Source: Alcanivorax sp. (lineage in GTDB: Bacteria; Pseudomonadota; Gammaproteobacteria; Pseudomonadales; Alcanivoracaceae). Taken from it: 37,600 bases of DNA. Of the stretch, positions 23,461 to 30,245 are shown piece after piece. Every line of letters begins with the position of its first letter. The first letter of the stretch is position 1. The notes beneath the pieces are model-generated. The model was not told where the DNA came from. It searched no databases and saw nothing but the letters and a program-made list of their open reading frames with translations. A program made the translations under genes and the position numbers. Location: the NCBI RefSeq assembly GCF_014762765.1, contig NZ_JABURH010000208.1, positions 1 to 37,600 of the forward strand, given 5' to 3'.

Positions 23461-23841
23461 ATGTCCAAAGCCCTATTAATCATGGCCCATGGCAGCCGCA
23501 GCGATACTGCCAACGACGAATTCCGTGCCCTGGTGGAAGCCGTGGCAGAATCCGCCCATGGGGCGGGAGAGGAATACGTGGCGGTATTGCCCTGTTTCCT
23601 TGAGCTGGCCCAGCCTTCCCTGGTGGAAGCGATTCAGCAACTGGAACACCAGCCTGTGACGCGCGTGCAGCTGTATCCGTTGTTCTTCAACAAGGGAAAA
23701 CATGTGGGCAAGGATATTCCCGCCCAGGTGGAAGACGCCCGGCAGCGTTTCCCCGATCTCTCCATCGAGTTACTGGATTATTTCGGTAATGCCAAAGGGC
23801 TGGCGGGGCTGGTACTCAAGCACATTGGTGAACAGGTTTAG
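23461..23841 (+). CDS. cbiX: Sirohydrochlorin chelatase, CbiX/SirB type
   Basis: This 126-residue, single-domain class II chelatase inserts Co2+ or Fe2+ into sirohydrochlorin for cobalamin or siroheme. The two metal-binding His are present: H10 (LLIMAHGSR) and H81 (FFNKGKHVGKDIP), with acidic E48 in LPCFLELAQPSL. The small size matches archaeal-type CbiX-short and SirB halves that act as homodimers. GGAGAG lies 6-11 bases before the ATG. The metal cannot be told from sequence, and no cob or cys genes are adjacent. It ends 11 bp before the sigma-factor gene, so the two may share a transcript. Confidence 0.85.
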   Translation: MSKALLIMAHGSRSDTANDEFRALVEAVAESAHGAGEEYVAVLPCFLELAQPSLVEAIQQLEHQPVTRVQLYPLFFNKGKHVGKDIPAQVEDARQRFPDLSIELLDYFGNAKGLAGLVLKHIGEQV

Positions 23842-23852
23842 GTGGCATTGTC

Positions 23853-25100
23853 ATGGATGGCACGGCTTTTACCAGAGAGGTTGATGCCCTGTTTGCCCGG
23901 GAATCCCGCCGGGTACTGGCTACACTGATTCGTTTGCTGGGGGACTTTGACCTGGCTGAAGATGCCCTGCAGGAAGCCTTTATGGCCGCCCTGCGCCAGT
24001 GGCCTGAAGAAGGTATACCCGATAATGCCCGGGCCTGGCTGGTGTCCACCGGCCGCTTCAAGGCTATCGATCAGCTGCGCCGCCGTGCTCGCTACGACCA
24101 GATTCTCCATCAACAGGCCGAGCAGTTGACGGCCCGGTCGGTGGTAGAGATGGAGGTGGAGAATGTGGGCATTGAGGATGACCGGCTAAGATTGATCTTC
24201 ACTTGCTGTCACCCGGGGCTGGCCCAGGAGGCCCAAGTGGCACTGACCCTGCGTGAGGTGTGTGGTCTGACCACGGAAGAAATTGCCCGCGCCTTCCTGA
24301 AGAAACCGTCCACCGTGGCCCAGCGCATCGTGCGCGCCAAAGCCAAGATCCGAGATGCCAGAATTCCCTACGAAGTGCCGGAGGGCGACGACCTTTTCGA
24401 GCGTTTGCAGGCCGTGCTGCAGGTGATTTATCTGGTCTTCAACGAAGGTTATCTGGCGTCATCGGGAGAGCAGTTGCTGCGCCATGATCTCAGTGAGGAA
24501 GCCATTCGGTTGGCGGAACTGGTGCTGGCCCTGTTACCTCGGCCGGAGCCGGAAGCGAAAGGGCTGCTGGCACTGATGCTGCTGCACCATGCCCGCCGCG
24601 CCACCCGCACCACTACCGGAGGGGAACTGGTGTTACTGGAACAACAGGATCGCAGTCTCTGGGACCGGGAGGAAATTGCCCGTGCCGATGAGCTGGTGCG
24701 TAGCGCTCTGCTGACCCAGCGCTTCGGCCCCTACACCCTGCAGGCAGCTATTGCAGCAGTCCACGCCCTGGCGCCCAGCAGTGATGCCACTGACTGGGCC
24801 GAGATCGTCGGCCTCTATGACCTGTTACTGACAATGATGCCCAGCCCCATCGTTGCCCTGAATCGGGCAGTGGCTGTGGCCATGCGTGATGGCCCGCAAG
24901 CGGGTTTGCAGGCGCTGGAGCCGCTGATGGAGGACGCCACCCTGCGCGATTATCACCTGGCCCATGCTGCCCGGGCGGATATGCATCGCCGGCTGGGCCA
25001 GCGGGAACCGGCCCGTAGCGCCTATCAAGCCGCCCTGGACCGCGCTACCCAGCCCGCCGAACAACGCTTCCTGCGCCAGCGGCTGGCGGAGCTGGGGTGA
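23853..25100 (+). CDS. ECF42-type RNA polymerase sigma factor with long C-terminal extension
   Basis: This is a 415-residue sigma factor. Sigma region 2 is at ~9-80 (LFARESRRVLATLIRLLGDF, DLAEDALQEAFMAALRQWPE), sigma region 4 at ~120-165 (LTLREVCGLTTEEIARAFLK, then KPSTVAQRIVRAKAKIRDA). It then has ~240 extra residues (DUF6596/TPR-like: YLVFNEGYLASSGEQLLRHD, LALMLLHHARRATRT, VALNRAVAVAM). This layout is ECF42, whose members have no classical anti-sigma; the C-terminal part is needed for activity. The DGPF/YciI gene downstream is the hallmark neighbour. The ATG at 23853 has only a weak ribosome-binding site. Its promoter is not visible as a TGTCGA motif, so it may be transcribed with cbiX. Confidence 0.88.
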   Translation: MDGTAFTREVDALFARESRRVLATLIRLLGDFDLAEDALQEAFMAALRQWPEEGIPDNARAWLVSTGRFKAIDQLRRRARYDQILHQQAEQLTARSVVEMEVENVGIEDDRLRLIFTCCHPGLAQEAQVALTLREVCGLTTEEIARAFLKKPSTVAQRIVRAKAKIRDARIPYEVPEGDDLFERLQAVLQVIYLVFNEGYLASSGEQLLRHDLSEEAIRLAELVLALLPRPEPEAKGLLALMLLHHARRATRTTTGGELVLLEQQDRSLWDREEIARADELVRSALLTQRFGPYTLQAAIAAVHALAPSSDATDWAEIVGLYDLLLTMMPSPIVALNRAVAVAMRDGPQAGLQALEPLMEDATLRDYHLAHAARADMHRRLGQREPARSAYQAALDRATQPAEQRFLRQRLAELG

Positions 25101-25115
25101 AAAAATCCACTGTCC

Positions 25116-25142
25116 TGTCGAAACAGCGTCTTGCCTTTCGAT
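25116..25142 (+). promoter_or_regulatory. Probable ECF42-dependent promoter
   Basis: TGTCGA (25116-25121) and CGAT (25139-25142) are 17 bp apart, directly between the sigma gene and the SnoaL-like gene, with 35 bp to the ATG at 25178. The motif agrees with the TGTCGA / CGAC-or-CGTC pattern I recall for ECF42 targets in Streptomyces. The prediction is that the sigma factor upstream drives the two following genes. Confidence 0.65.
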
Positions 25143-25177
25143 TCCCTTATAAGACAACCGGAATCAAGGAGATAACC

Positions 25178-25624
25178 ATGAGCGTTGAAAGCACGATTGA
25201 GGATCTTACCCGCCGCTGGCTCAAGGCGGCGGCAAGCAACGATGTGGATGCGGTGATGGCACTCTATCACCCTGCCATCCGTTCCTTTGATGCCATTCTG
25301 GCTATGCAGGTGGAAGGGGCGAAGGCCTATCGGGAGCATTGGAAAAAATGCATGGAGGCCTGCCCCGCCGACCCATTCTTCGAGATGCATGATCTCAAGG
25401 TGGAAACGTCCGATAGCCTGGCGGTGAGCCACAGCCTGACCCATTGCGGCGCTACGGTGGAGGGCGAGCAACAGGGAGGCTGGATGCGTGTCACCCAGGT
25501 CTGGCAAAGGAACGGTGACCAGTGGCAGATTTTGCACGAGCATTTTTCCAGCCCCTTCAACCCGGAAGATATGTCTCTGATTATGGACTGGCAGCCGGAC
25601 CACGCGCCGGTACGCTTTCGTTAA
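25178..25624 (+). CDS. SnoaL/NTF2-like protein (YybH/SgcJ type)
   Basis: This 148-residue protein has a cone-shaped NTF2-like fold: TIEDLTRRWLKAAASNDVDA, VMALYHPAIRSFDAI, then beta strands ending WMRVTQVWQRNGDQWQILHE with HFSSPF. These match the SnoaL-like ketosteroid-isomerase-related family often annotated for ECF-associated genes. Ligand unknown. AAGGAGA (25166-25172) lies 5 bases before ATG 25178, which excludes the longer frame from 25097. It is the first gene after the ECF42-like promoter, and 23 bp separate it from the DGPF gene. Confidence 0.85.
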   Translation: MSVESTIEDLTRRWLKAAASNDVDAVMALYHPAIRSFDAILAMQVEGAKAYREHWKKCMEACPADPFFEMHDLKVETSDSLAVSHSLTHCGATVEGEQQGGWMRVTQVWQRNGDQWQILHEHFSSPFNPEDMSLIMDWQPDHAPVRFR

Positions 25625-25647
25625 CTGACTGCCAAGGAGAGAGCACG

Positions 25648-26043
25648 ATGAAATATCTATGTCTGGTGTATTACAGCGAAGCGGCCATGCAGGAGCGTGG
25701 TGATGATCACTGGCAATCACTGAACAAGGAATGCCAGTCCTACAGCGGCGGCTTGAGCGAATCCGGCGTGATGCTGGATGGCTCCGCCCTGCAACCGGTG
25801 GCCACGGCCACAACAGTGCGGGTGCGTGATGGGCAGGTCAGTGTTACCGACGGGCCTTTTGCGGAAACCAAAGAACAGCTCGCCGGCTTCTATCTGATTG
25901 AAGCCAATGACCTGAACGATGCCATCCGCGTAGCCAGCCGCATTCCGCCGGCCCGTTATGGCAGCATCGAGGTGCGACCTGTGCGGGATATTTACGGGGA
26001 ATCCTCCGATCAGGTCCCCTATGCGGAAGCATTGAAGTCCTAG
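25648..26043 (+). CDS. YCII-related (DGPF domain) protein
   Basis: This is a 131-residue protein with the DGPF signature TDGPFAETKEQLAGFYLIEA and the N-terminus KYLCLVYYSEAAMQERG; RIPPARYGSIEVRPVRDIY closes the domain. DGPF proteins are the conserved targets and neighbours of ECF42 sigma factors, with unknown biochemical role (ferredoxin-like alpha/beta fold). AAGGAGA (25634-25640) precedes ATG 25648 by 7 bases. It is second in the operon after the SnoaL-like gene and is followed by a perfect hairpin. Confidence 0.9.
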   Translation: MKYLCLVYYSEAAMQERGDDHWQSLNKECQSYSGGLSESGVMLDGSALQPVATATTVRVRDGQVSVTDGPFAETKEQLAGFYLIEANDLNDAIRVASRIPPARYGSIEVRPVRDIYGESSDQVPYAEALKS

Positions 26044-26051
26044 GGAACCTC

Positions 26052-26079
26052 GTTGGAGCTTTGCTCGCAAAGCTCCAAC
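26052..26079. terminator. Perfect 12-bp hairpin after the DGPF gene
   Basis: GTTGGAGCTTTG and CAAAGCTCCAAC form a perfect 12-bp stem with a CTCG loop, 8 bp after the DGPF stop and 27 bp before the end of the convergent lpxR-like gene. No T-run follows, so it may be a REP-like element serving as a shared 3' end structure. Confidence 0.55.
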
Positions 26080-26106
26080 AGTGAATGAGGGCGCGCCGAA
26101 CAGGCC

Positions 26107-27282
26107 CTAGAACGTCTTGGCGAACACCAGTCCGCCCCACAGCACATTGCGGTCTCCTACACCCTCTTTCAATTCGGAGGTGTGGCCGCGCAGGACGTAG
26201 CTGAGCCGGTAACCGTCGTTGAAGGCCCAGGTATAACCCAGCCAGGCCTCTGCCACGCCATGGTTGACCTCGCCACTGTCGTAACGCACTTCGCTGTCGC
26301 GGAACTGGCCTTGCAGGAAGGCGTTGTAGGCCCGGCCCACCAGGGCGATGCCACCCCACAGGTAACGTTCGTTATCCTGGCTCATGGCGGTGGCATTGTT
26401 GCGTTCGCCGTAGTGCGCAAGTTCCGGGCTGGTCTGCCACCAGGGGGTGTGCAGGCGCCCGGCACGGAAGCTCAGGCTCCAGCGCGCTTCGGTGAGGTAG
26501 CCCACCGAGCCCTCCACCGTGCTTTTTACCTCCAGGTTATCGCTGGAAACGGGCAGAATTTTCTGCCTGGCCACCGCATAGCGGAAGGTAGGTTCGCCGC
26601 CGTCACTGACCTGATGCTCCCAGCCTTCCGCCCGGTCGCTGCCGATCACCTTATGGACTCCGTTCTGGATGTCGCCGGCCAGATCCAGGCCCATGGCTCC
26701 TACTGTCAGGGAGCTGTGCCAGGCCACCTGCCTGGCCGGGTCTACCTGCACCCTGCTGCTGGAGAGGTACATCAGGCTGGCGTAGGGGCGGTCGTCGTAC
26801 AGTGGGCGCTCGGCTTCCTTGTCTTCCGGGGTGAAACCGAAGATGCCTGCTTCGAAGCTGTGCCCCCGGATATTGCTGCCGGTGATGCCTTCCACGCCGG
26901 TCAGTTTGTCGATCCAGGTCAGAGGGGTATTCAGGGACAGGGCGAAATCCCGGGCCTTGCTGCCGGTGGCAGCTACGCTGATGCCGTAGGTGTAGTCCTG
27001 GTCCCGGCTGCCGGGCACCAGCAGGTCGTTGTCCAGGGTCAGGGACCAGCTACCGGTTGCCGGTTCCTGTTCCGGATCGACTCGCGGCGGGCGTGGGTGC
27101 TGTTCTTCGAACGCGGGATCACCGGCGCGGGCCAGTTGCAGGCTATCGGCGGGGGTCGCCGAGGTGCTGATCCCGGGTGTTGCCATGCTGGCCAGCAGGA
27201 TAACCCGCAGCGCCGTCATGCCCGGCTTGCCGATGGGCTGGCGGGGATTGGCAAAACCTGTCTGTTTCTCTGCGTCGTTCAT
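26107..27282 (-). CDS. lpxR: LpxR-family outer-membrane lipid A 3'-O-deacylase
   Basis: This 391-residue protein is predicted to be a 12-stranded beta barrel removing the 3'-acyloxyacyl chain of lipid A. The family signature is clear: SLTLDNDLLVPGSRDQDYTY (N85, D86 and the calcium/active-site strand, T98), RPLYDDRPYASLMYLSSSR, and the His of AWHSSLTVGAMGLDLAGDIQ as catalytic base. It ends in WGGLVFAKTF with C-terminal Phe, as expected of outer-membrane proteins. A hydrophobic signal segment TALRVILLASMATPGISTSA begins at residue 23, so ATG 27282 gives a long n-region; ATG 27219 is an alternative. Neither has a clear ribosome-binding site. It would remodel surface lipid A and is divergent from the thiolase. 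Confidence 0.87.
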   Translation of the reverse strand: MNDAEKQTGFANPRQPIGKPGMTALRVILLASMATPGISTSATPADSLQLARAGDPAFEEQHPRPPRVDPEQEPATGSWSLTLDNDLLVPGSRDQDYTYGISVAATGSKARDFALSLNTPLTWIDKLTGVEGITGSNIRGHSFEAGIFGFTPEDKEAERPLYDDRPYASLMYLSSSRVQVDPARQVAWHSSLTVGAMGLDLAGDIQNGVHKVIGSDRAEGWEHQVSDGGEPTFRYAVARQKILPVSSDNLEVKSTVEGSVGYLTEARWSLSFRAGRLHTPWWQTSPELAHYGERNNATAMSQDNERYLWGGIALVGRAYNAFLQGQFRDSEVRYDSGEVNHGVAEAWLGYTWAFNDGYRLSYVLRGHTSELKEGVGDRNVLWGGLVFAKTF

Positions 27283-27688
27283 GGCGTTATGTCCACATGA
27301 GGGTGTGCAGGGCGCACCCGGTTCACGTTTTCTGCGCGTACAGTAGTCCCGGCACGCGCAATAGCGGTATTGCGTTGCTGGACGGTTATTGCCTGTTTCT
27401 ACAGAGAGTTGTCGTTATGCCAGCGGAGACGGTTGAACGAATGTGACCGTCTGAATCATGGGGACAAGGATGAGCCGGAACCGTTTGCTGAAACAGCGGA
27501 ACTGACTGGGGGATTTAATCGATTTTTTCGAACTTTACAGTCTTTATGGCGAACCCGATCTGTCACAGCGGTGACCGAATGCCTGCTACGCGCGTTGTTT
27601 TCTGTCATTGAGCCCTTCCCTGTCCCAAGCGTAGCCTCAAGGACATTATCGAATTTTCACCAGTCAACGACGTGTGAGGAGAAGCAAG
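27283..27688. other. 406-bp divergent intergenic region lpxR / thiolase
   Basis: No coding ORF of protein-like composition is seen. It contains an inverted repeat GACGGT...ACCGTC (27428-27451) that could be an operator and a CCGTTTGCTGAAACAGCGG partial palindrome near 27481. An AT-rich tract (GGGATTTAATCGATTTTTTC, 27510 onward) is the most likely promoter zone for the thiolase. No consensus sigma-70 hexamers at 17 bp were found. Confidence 0.4.
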
Positions 27689-28855
27689 GTGGCAGAGGCA
27701 TATATTGTAGCGGCGGTGCGCACCGCCGGTGGCAAGAAGAATGGTCGGCTGAGCAAGGTGCATCCGGCGGATATGGGGGGCCGGGTGATTGATGCGGTGG
27801 TGGATCGTATCGGCGTGGCGCCGGAGAAAGTGGATGACGTGATTTTTGGTTGCGTGAGCCAGATCGGGCCGCAGACCTTCAACGTGGCGCGTACCTCCAT
27901 TCTCAGCTCCTGTCTGCCGGAGTCCGTGCCCGGGGTGACCATTGATCGCCAGTGCGGCTCCTCCCAGCAGGCCATCCATTTCGCTGCCCAGGCGGTGATG
28001 AGCGGCACCCAGGATCTGGTTATCGCCGGTGGCGTGGAGTCCATGAGCCAGGTGCCCATCGGCTCCCCGGTGATGGCGGTGAAGGAAATGGGCAATCCGT
28101 TTACCGGCGAAATCAGCAAGCGCTATCCCGGGGAGACGTTCAGCCAGTTCCTGGGTGCCGAGCGCATGGCAGAGAAGTACGGGGTGAGCAAGGCCGAGCT
28201 GGATCAGTTCGCCTACGATTCCCACAAGCGCGGTGCCGCCGCCACTGAAGCGGGTCGTTTCAAGGACGAGATCATTCCGGTGCCGATTACCCTGGAAGAC
28301 GGCAGCAGCGACCAGCATACCGTGGATGAAGGCATTCGCTGGGAAGCGGAGCTGGATGCCATCAAGGCCCTGCAACCGTTGCAGGAAGGGGGCCACATCA
28401 GTGCCGCCAACGCCAGCCAGATTACTGATGGCGCCTCCGCCGTAATGATTGCCAGCGAAAAGGCAGTGAAGGAATACGGTCTCACACCGCTGGCTCGCAT
28501 TCATGCCATGGCGGTGGTGGGCTCCGATCCGACCATGGTGCTGGAAGGCCCGATTCCGGCCACCGAGAAAGTGCTCAAGCAGGCAGGTATGAGCATTGAT
28601 GATATTGATCTGTACGAAGTGAACGAAGCTTTTGGTTCCGTGCCGCTGGCGTGGATGAAAGCGGTAGGCGCCGACTACGACAAACTCAATGTGAACGGTG
28701 GAGCCCAGGCGCTGGGCCATCCGCTGGGTGCCACTGGTTCGAAGTTGATGGGAACCCTCGTTTACGAGCTCAAGCGTCGCGGCGGCAAGTACGGTCTGCT
28801 GGCCATCTGCGAAGGCCTGGGAACCGCCAACGCCACCATCATCGAAGTGCTGTAA
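27689..28855 (+). CDS. Acetyl-CoA C-acyltransferase (thiolase), FadA5-like
   Basis: This 388-residue thiolase cleaves 3-ketoacyl-CoA to acetyl-CoA and a shortened acyl-CoA. Catalytic residues are in place: nucleophile C89 in VTIDRQCGSSQQAIHF, H344 in GGAQALGHPLGATGSK and C374 in LLAICEGLGTANATIIE. The N-terminus VAEAYIVAAVRTAGGKKNGR and GCVSQIGPQTFNVARTS follow the pattern of steroid 3-ketoacyl-CoA thiolase FadA5/FadA6 and related branched-chain enzymes. The third motif CEGLGTANA replaces the usual CxGGGxG. GTG 27689 is chosen since AGGAGA (27677-27682) lies 6 bases before. It stands alone with its own terminator. The true substrate (steroid side chain, terpenoid or fatty acid) is not determined. 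Confidence 0.88.
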   Translation: MAEAYIVAAVRTAGGKKNGRLSKVHPADMGGRVIDAVVDRIGVAPEKVDDVIFGCVSQIGPQTFNVARTSILSSCLPESVPGVTIDRQCGSSQQAIHFAAQAVMSGTQDLVIAGGVESMSQVPIGSPVMAVKEMGNPFTGEISKRYPGETFSQFLGAERMAEKYGVSKAELDQFAYDSHKRGAAATEAGRFKDEIIPVPITLEDGSSDQHTVDEGIRWEAELDAIKALQPLQEGGHISAANASQITDGASAVMIASEKAVKEYGLTPLARIHAMAVVGSDPTMVLEGPIPATEKVLKQAGMSIDDIDLYEVNEAFGSVPLAWMKAVGADYDKLNVNGGAQALGHPLGATGSKLMGTLVYELKRRGGKYGLLAICEGLGTANATIIEVL

Positions 28856-28861
28856 GGCGTA

Positions 28862-28884
28862 GTTGAAAGTTCAAAGTTGAAAGT
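28862..28884. repeat. Three units of a 7-bp repeat (GTTGAAA type)
   Basis: GTTGAAA GTTCAAA GTTGAAA GT directly follows the thiolase stop. Related units occur at 16140-16162 (GTTGAAG GTTCAAA GTGGAAA) and, on the other strand, at 37376-37389. They share the period and form of the GCTAGAA array at 1254-1302. Confidence 0.7.
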
Positions 28885-28923
28885 GGCAACGCTGGGTGCC
28901 GCGCCACCGCGTTGTTCGACCTG

Positions 28924-28960
28924 AAAAAAAGCCGCCCCGGAAAACCGGGGCGGCTTTTTT
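28924..28960. terminator. Strong bidirectional Rho-independent terminator
   Basis: Seven A, then stem GCCGCCCCGG, loop AAAA, stem CCGGGGCGGC, then six T. The 10-bp GC stem is perfect, with A and T runs on both sides, so it can stop the thiolase transcript and also leftward transcription. Confidence 0.95.
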
Positions 28961-28991
28961 ATGGCCGCAAACAACCACTGTTTGCAAGGAA

Positions 28992-29072
28992 GTAGGGTGT
29001 ACTGAGCCTAAGGCGAACTGCACCATCAAACGCCGGGCCGGTGCAGTTCGCCTTAGGCTCAGTGAACCCTAC
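28992..29072. repeat. Long inverted repeat, 33-bp arms
   Basis: Arm 28992-29024 (GTAGGGTGTACTGAGCCTAA then GGCGAACTGCACC) pairs with 29040-29072 with two mismatches around a 15-base loop. It lies between the thiolase terminator and the end of the HupE-like gene. The arms start and end GTAGGG/CCCTAC, like REP or MITE-type palindromes. Confidence 0.8.
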
Positions 29073-29117
29073 GCAATCTGTGGCAACGGTCAGAGGGCGC
29101 CCGGCATGTCTGCCTTG

Positions 29118-30245
29118 TCAGGCGCCGCTCAGTCTCTCTGCCAGCCACACTCCGGCCAGGATCATGATGGCTACCGAGCCCACTGGCACAAAGACCCGCC
29201 GATAGGCCACCGTTTCCCGGACCAGATAGGCCGCTGGCACAAACAGCAGCACGATGGCTACCTGCCCCAGTTCCACTCCCAGATTGAAGCCCAGCAACGG
29301 CAGGAAAATGCCACTGTCAGTGAGCCCGAGATCGGCCAGTACCGAGGCAAAGCCCAGCCCATGAATCAGCCCGAACACAAAGGCCATCACCCAGCGTTTG
29401 GGAAATAGGCGGGGCACCAGATTTGCCGCTGCACCAAGGGCCACGGTGATGGCAATGGCGGACTCCACCAGCCAGGTGGGTAACGTAATGATGCCCAGTG
29501 TCGCCAGCGCCAGGGTCAGCGAGTGGGTCACGGTAAAGGCGGTGACAATGGCCAGGGTCTGGGTAAGTGCGCCGGTCATGGTGGATGCCGGCTGCCAGCC
29601 GCCCCGTTGCCATACCAGTACCGCCGGGAACAGTAGTGTGAGCAGGAACAGGATATGGTCGTAACCGATCAGGATGTGATGCACGCCCTGGCGAATAAAG
29701 CCCTGAAAGGCCTGCCATTGGGAACCGGCATCCCTGCCCATGAGCTGCTGGCGGTGCTGGTTGCTGAACACAGCGGTGAGGGTGCTGTCTCCCTGTTCCA
29801 GACGCAGCAGGCCATGGTGGGTGGGGTCCCGATCAAACAGGAACTGATAGCCCACGGCCAGTTGCTCCGGGGGGCGTTGGCAGTCGCCGCGCCAGTGCAG
29901 TGCCGCGTAGGTGCCATCCACATGGTCGATGGCCTGCAGCCGGGTCAAGGTGAGGGGGCAGGCCTGACGTTGATCACCGGCCACCGCATCAATGGTCAGG
30001 GAGGGCAACACAGCGGACGAGAGGCGGTTTCGCTGCTGGCGCAGTTCTCCCCAGGTGATGGCGCCATCACCGTTCCGGTCCAGGGGTAACACCAGCTGCA
30101 GATCGCGCAGGGCGATATCCCAACGCCCTTCGATCAGGGCGTTGCCGTCATTGGTGTTGATCACCAGATAGCTGTCACTGGGTTTATGGGCGAGGACCTG
30201 TCCGGCAGTCAGCAGAAGCAATAAAAACAAATACAGGGATTTCAT
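29118..30245 (-). CDS. HupE/UreJ-family membrane protein with EF-hand-like loop
   Basis: This 375-residue protein has a signal peptide (KSLYLFLLLLLTAGQVLA, HK), a periplasmic N-terminal domain of ~180 residues, then a HupE/UreJ_2 membrane domain with about seven helices: GFIRQGVHHILIGYDHILFL, FTVTHSLTLALATLGII, WLVESAIAITVALGAAANLV and FGLIHGLGFASVLADLG. The His-rich membrane motifs are typical of the family, which handles nickel, cobalt or other metals in some members. The periplasmic part carries an EF-hand-like loop DRNGDGAITWGE (residues 56-67). Its start overlaps the TPR gene end by 4 bp. It is last in the DUF4331 operon. Substrate is unknown. Confidence 0.87.
   Translation of the reverse strand: MKSLYLFLLLLLTAGQVLAHKPSDSYLVINTNDGNALIEGRWDIALRDLQLVLPLDRNGDGAITWGELRQQRNRLSSAVLPSLTIDAVAGDQRQACPLTLTRLQAIDHVDGTYAALHWRGDCQRPPEQLAVGYQFLFDRDPTHHGLLRLEQGDSTLTAVFSNQHRQQLMGRDAGSQWQAFQGFIRQGVHHILIGYDHILFLLTLLFPAVLVWQRGGWQPASTMTGALTQTLAIVTAFTVTHSLTLALATLGIITLPTWLVESAIAITVALGAAANLVPRLFPKRWVMAFVFGLIHGLGFASVLADLGLTDSGIFLPLLGFNLGVELGQVAIVLLFVPAAYLVRETVAYRRVFVPVGSVAIMILAGVWLAERLSGA

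Noticed and set aside
26182-27300. 372-codon forward ORF opposite lpxR
   Set aside because: The opposite strand encodes clear LpxR motifs; the forward product is a Gly/Ala/Val-rich shadow.
27428-27502. FadR or PsrA operator upstream of the thiolase
   Set aside because: GTTTGCTGAAAC has its half-sites in the reverse order of the PsrA consensus, and the GACGGT/ACCGTC repeat matches no operator I know.
27605-28720. 371-codon reverse ORF opposite the thiolase
   Set aside because: The thiolase catalytic Cys-His-Cys set is intact on the forward strand; the reverse product is His-rich noise.
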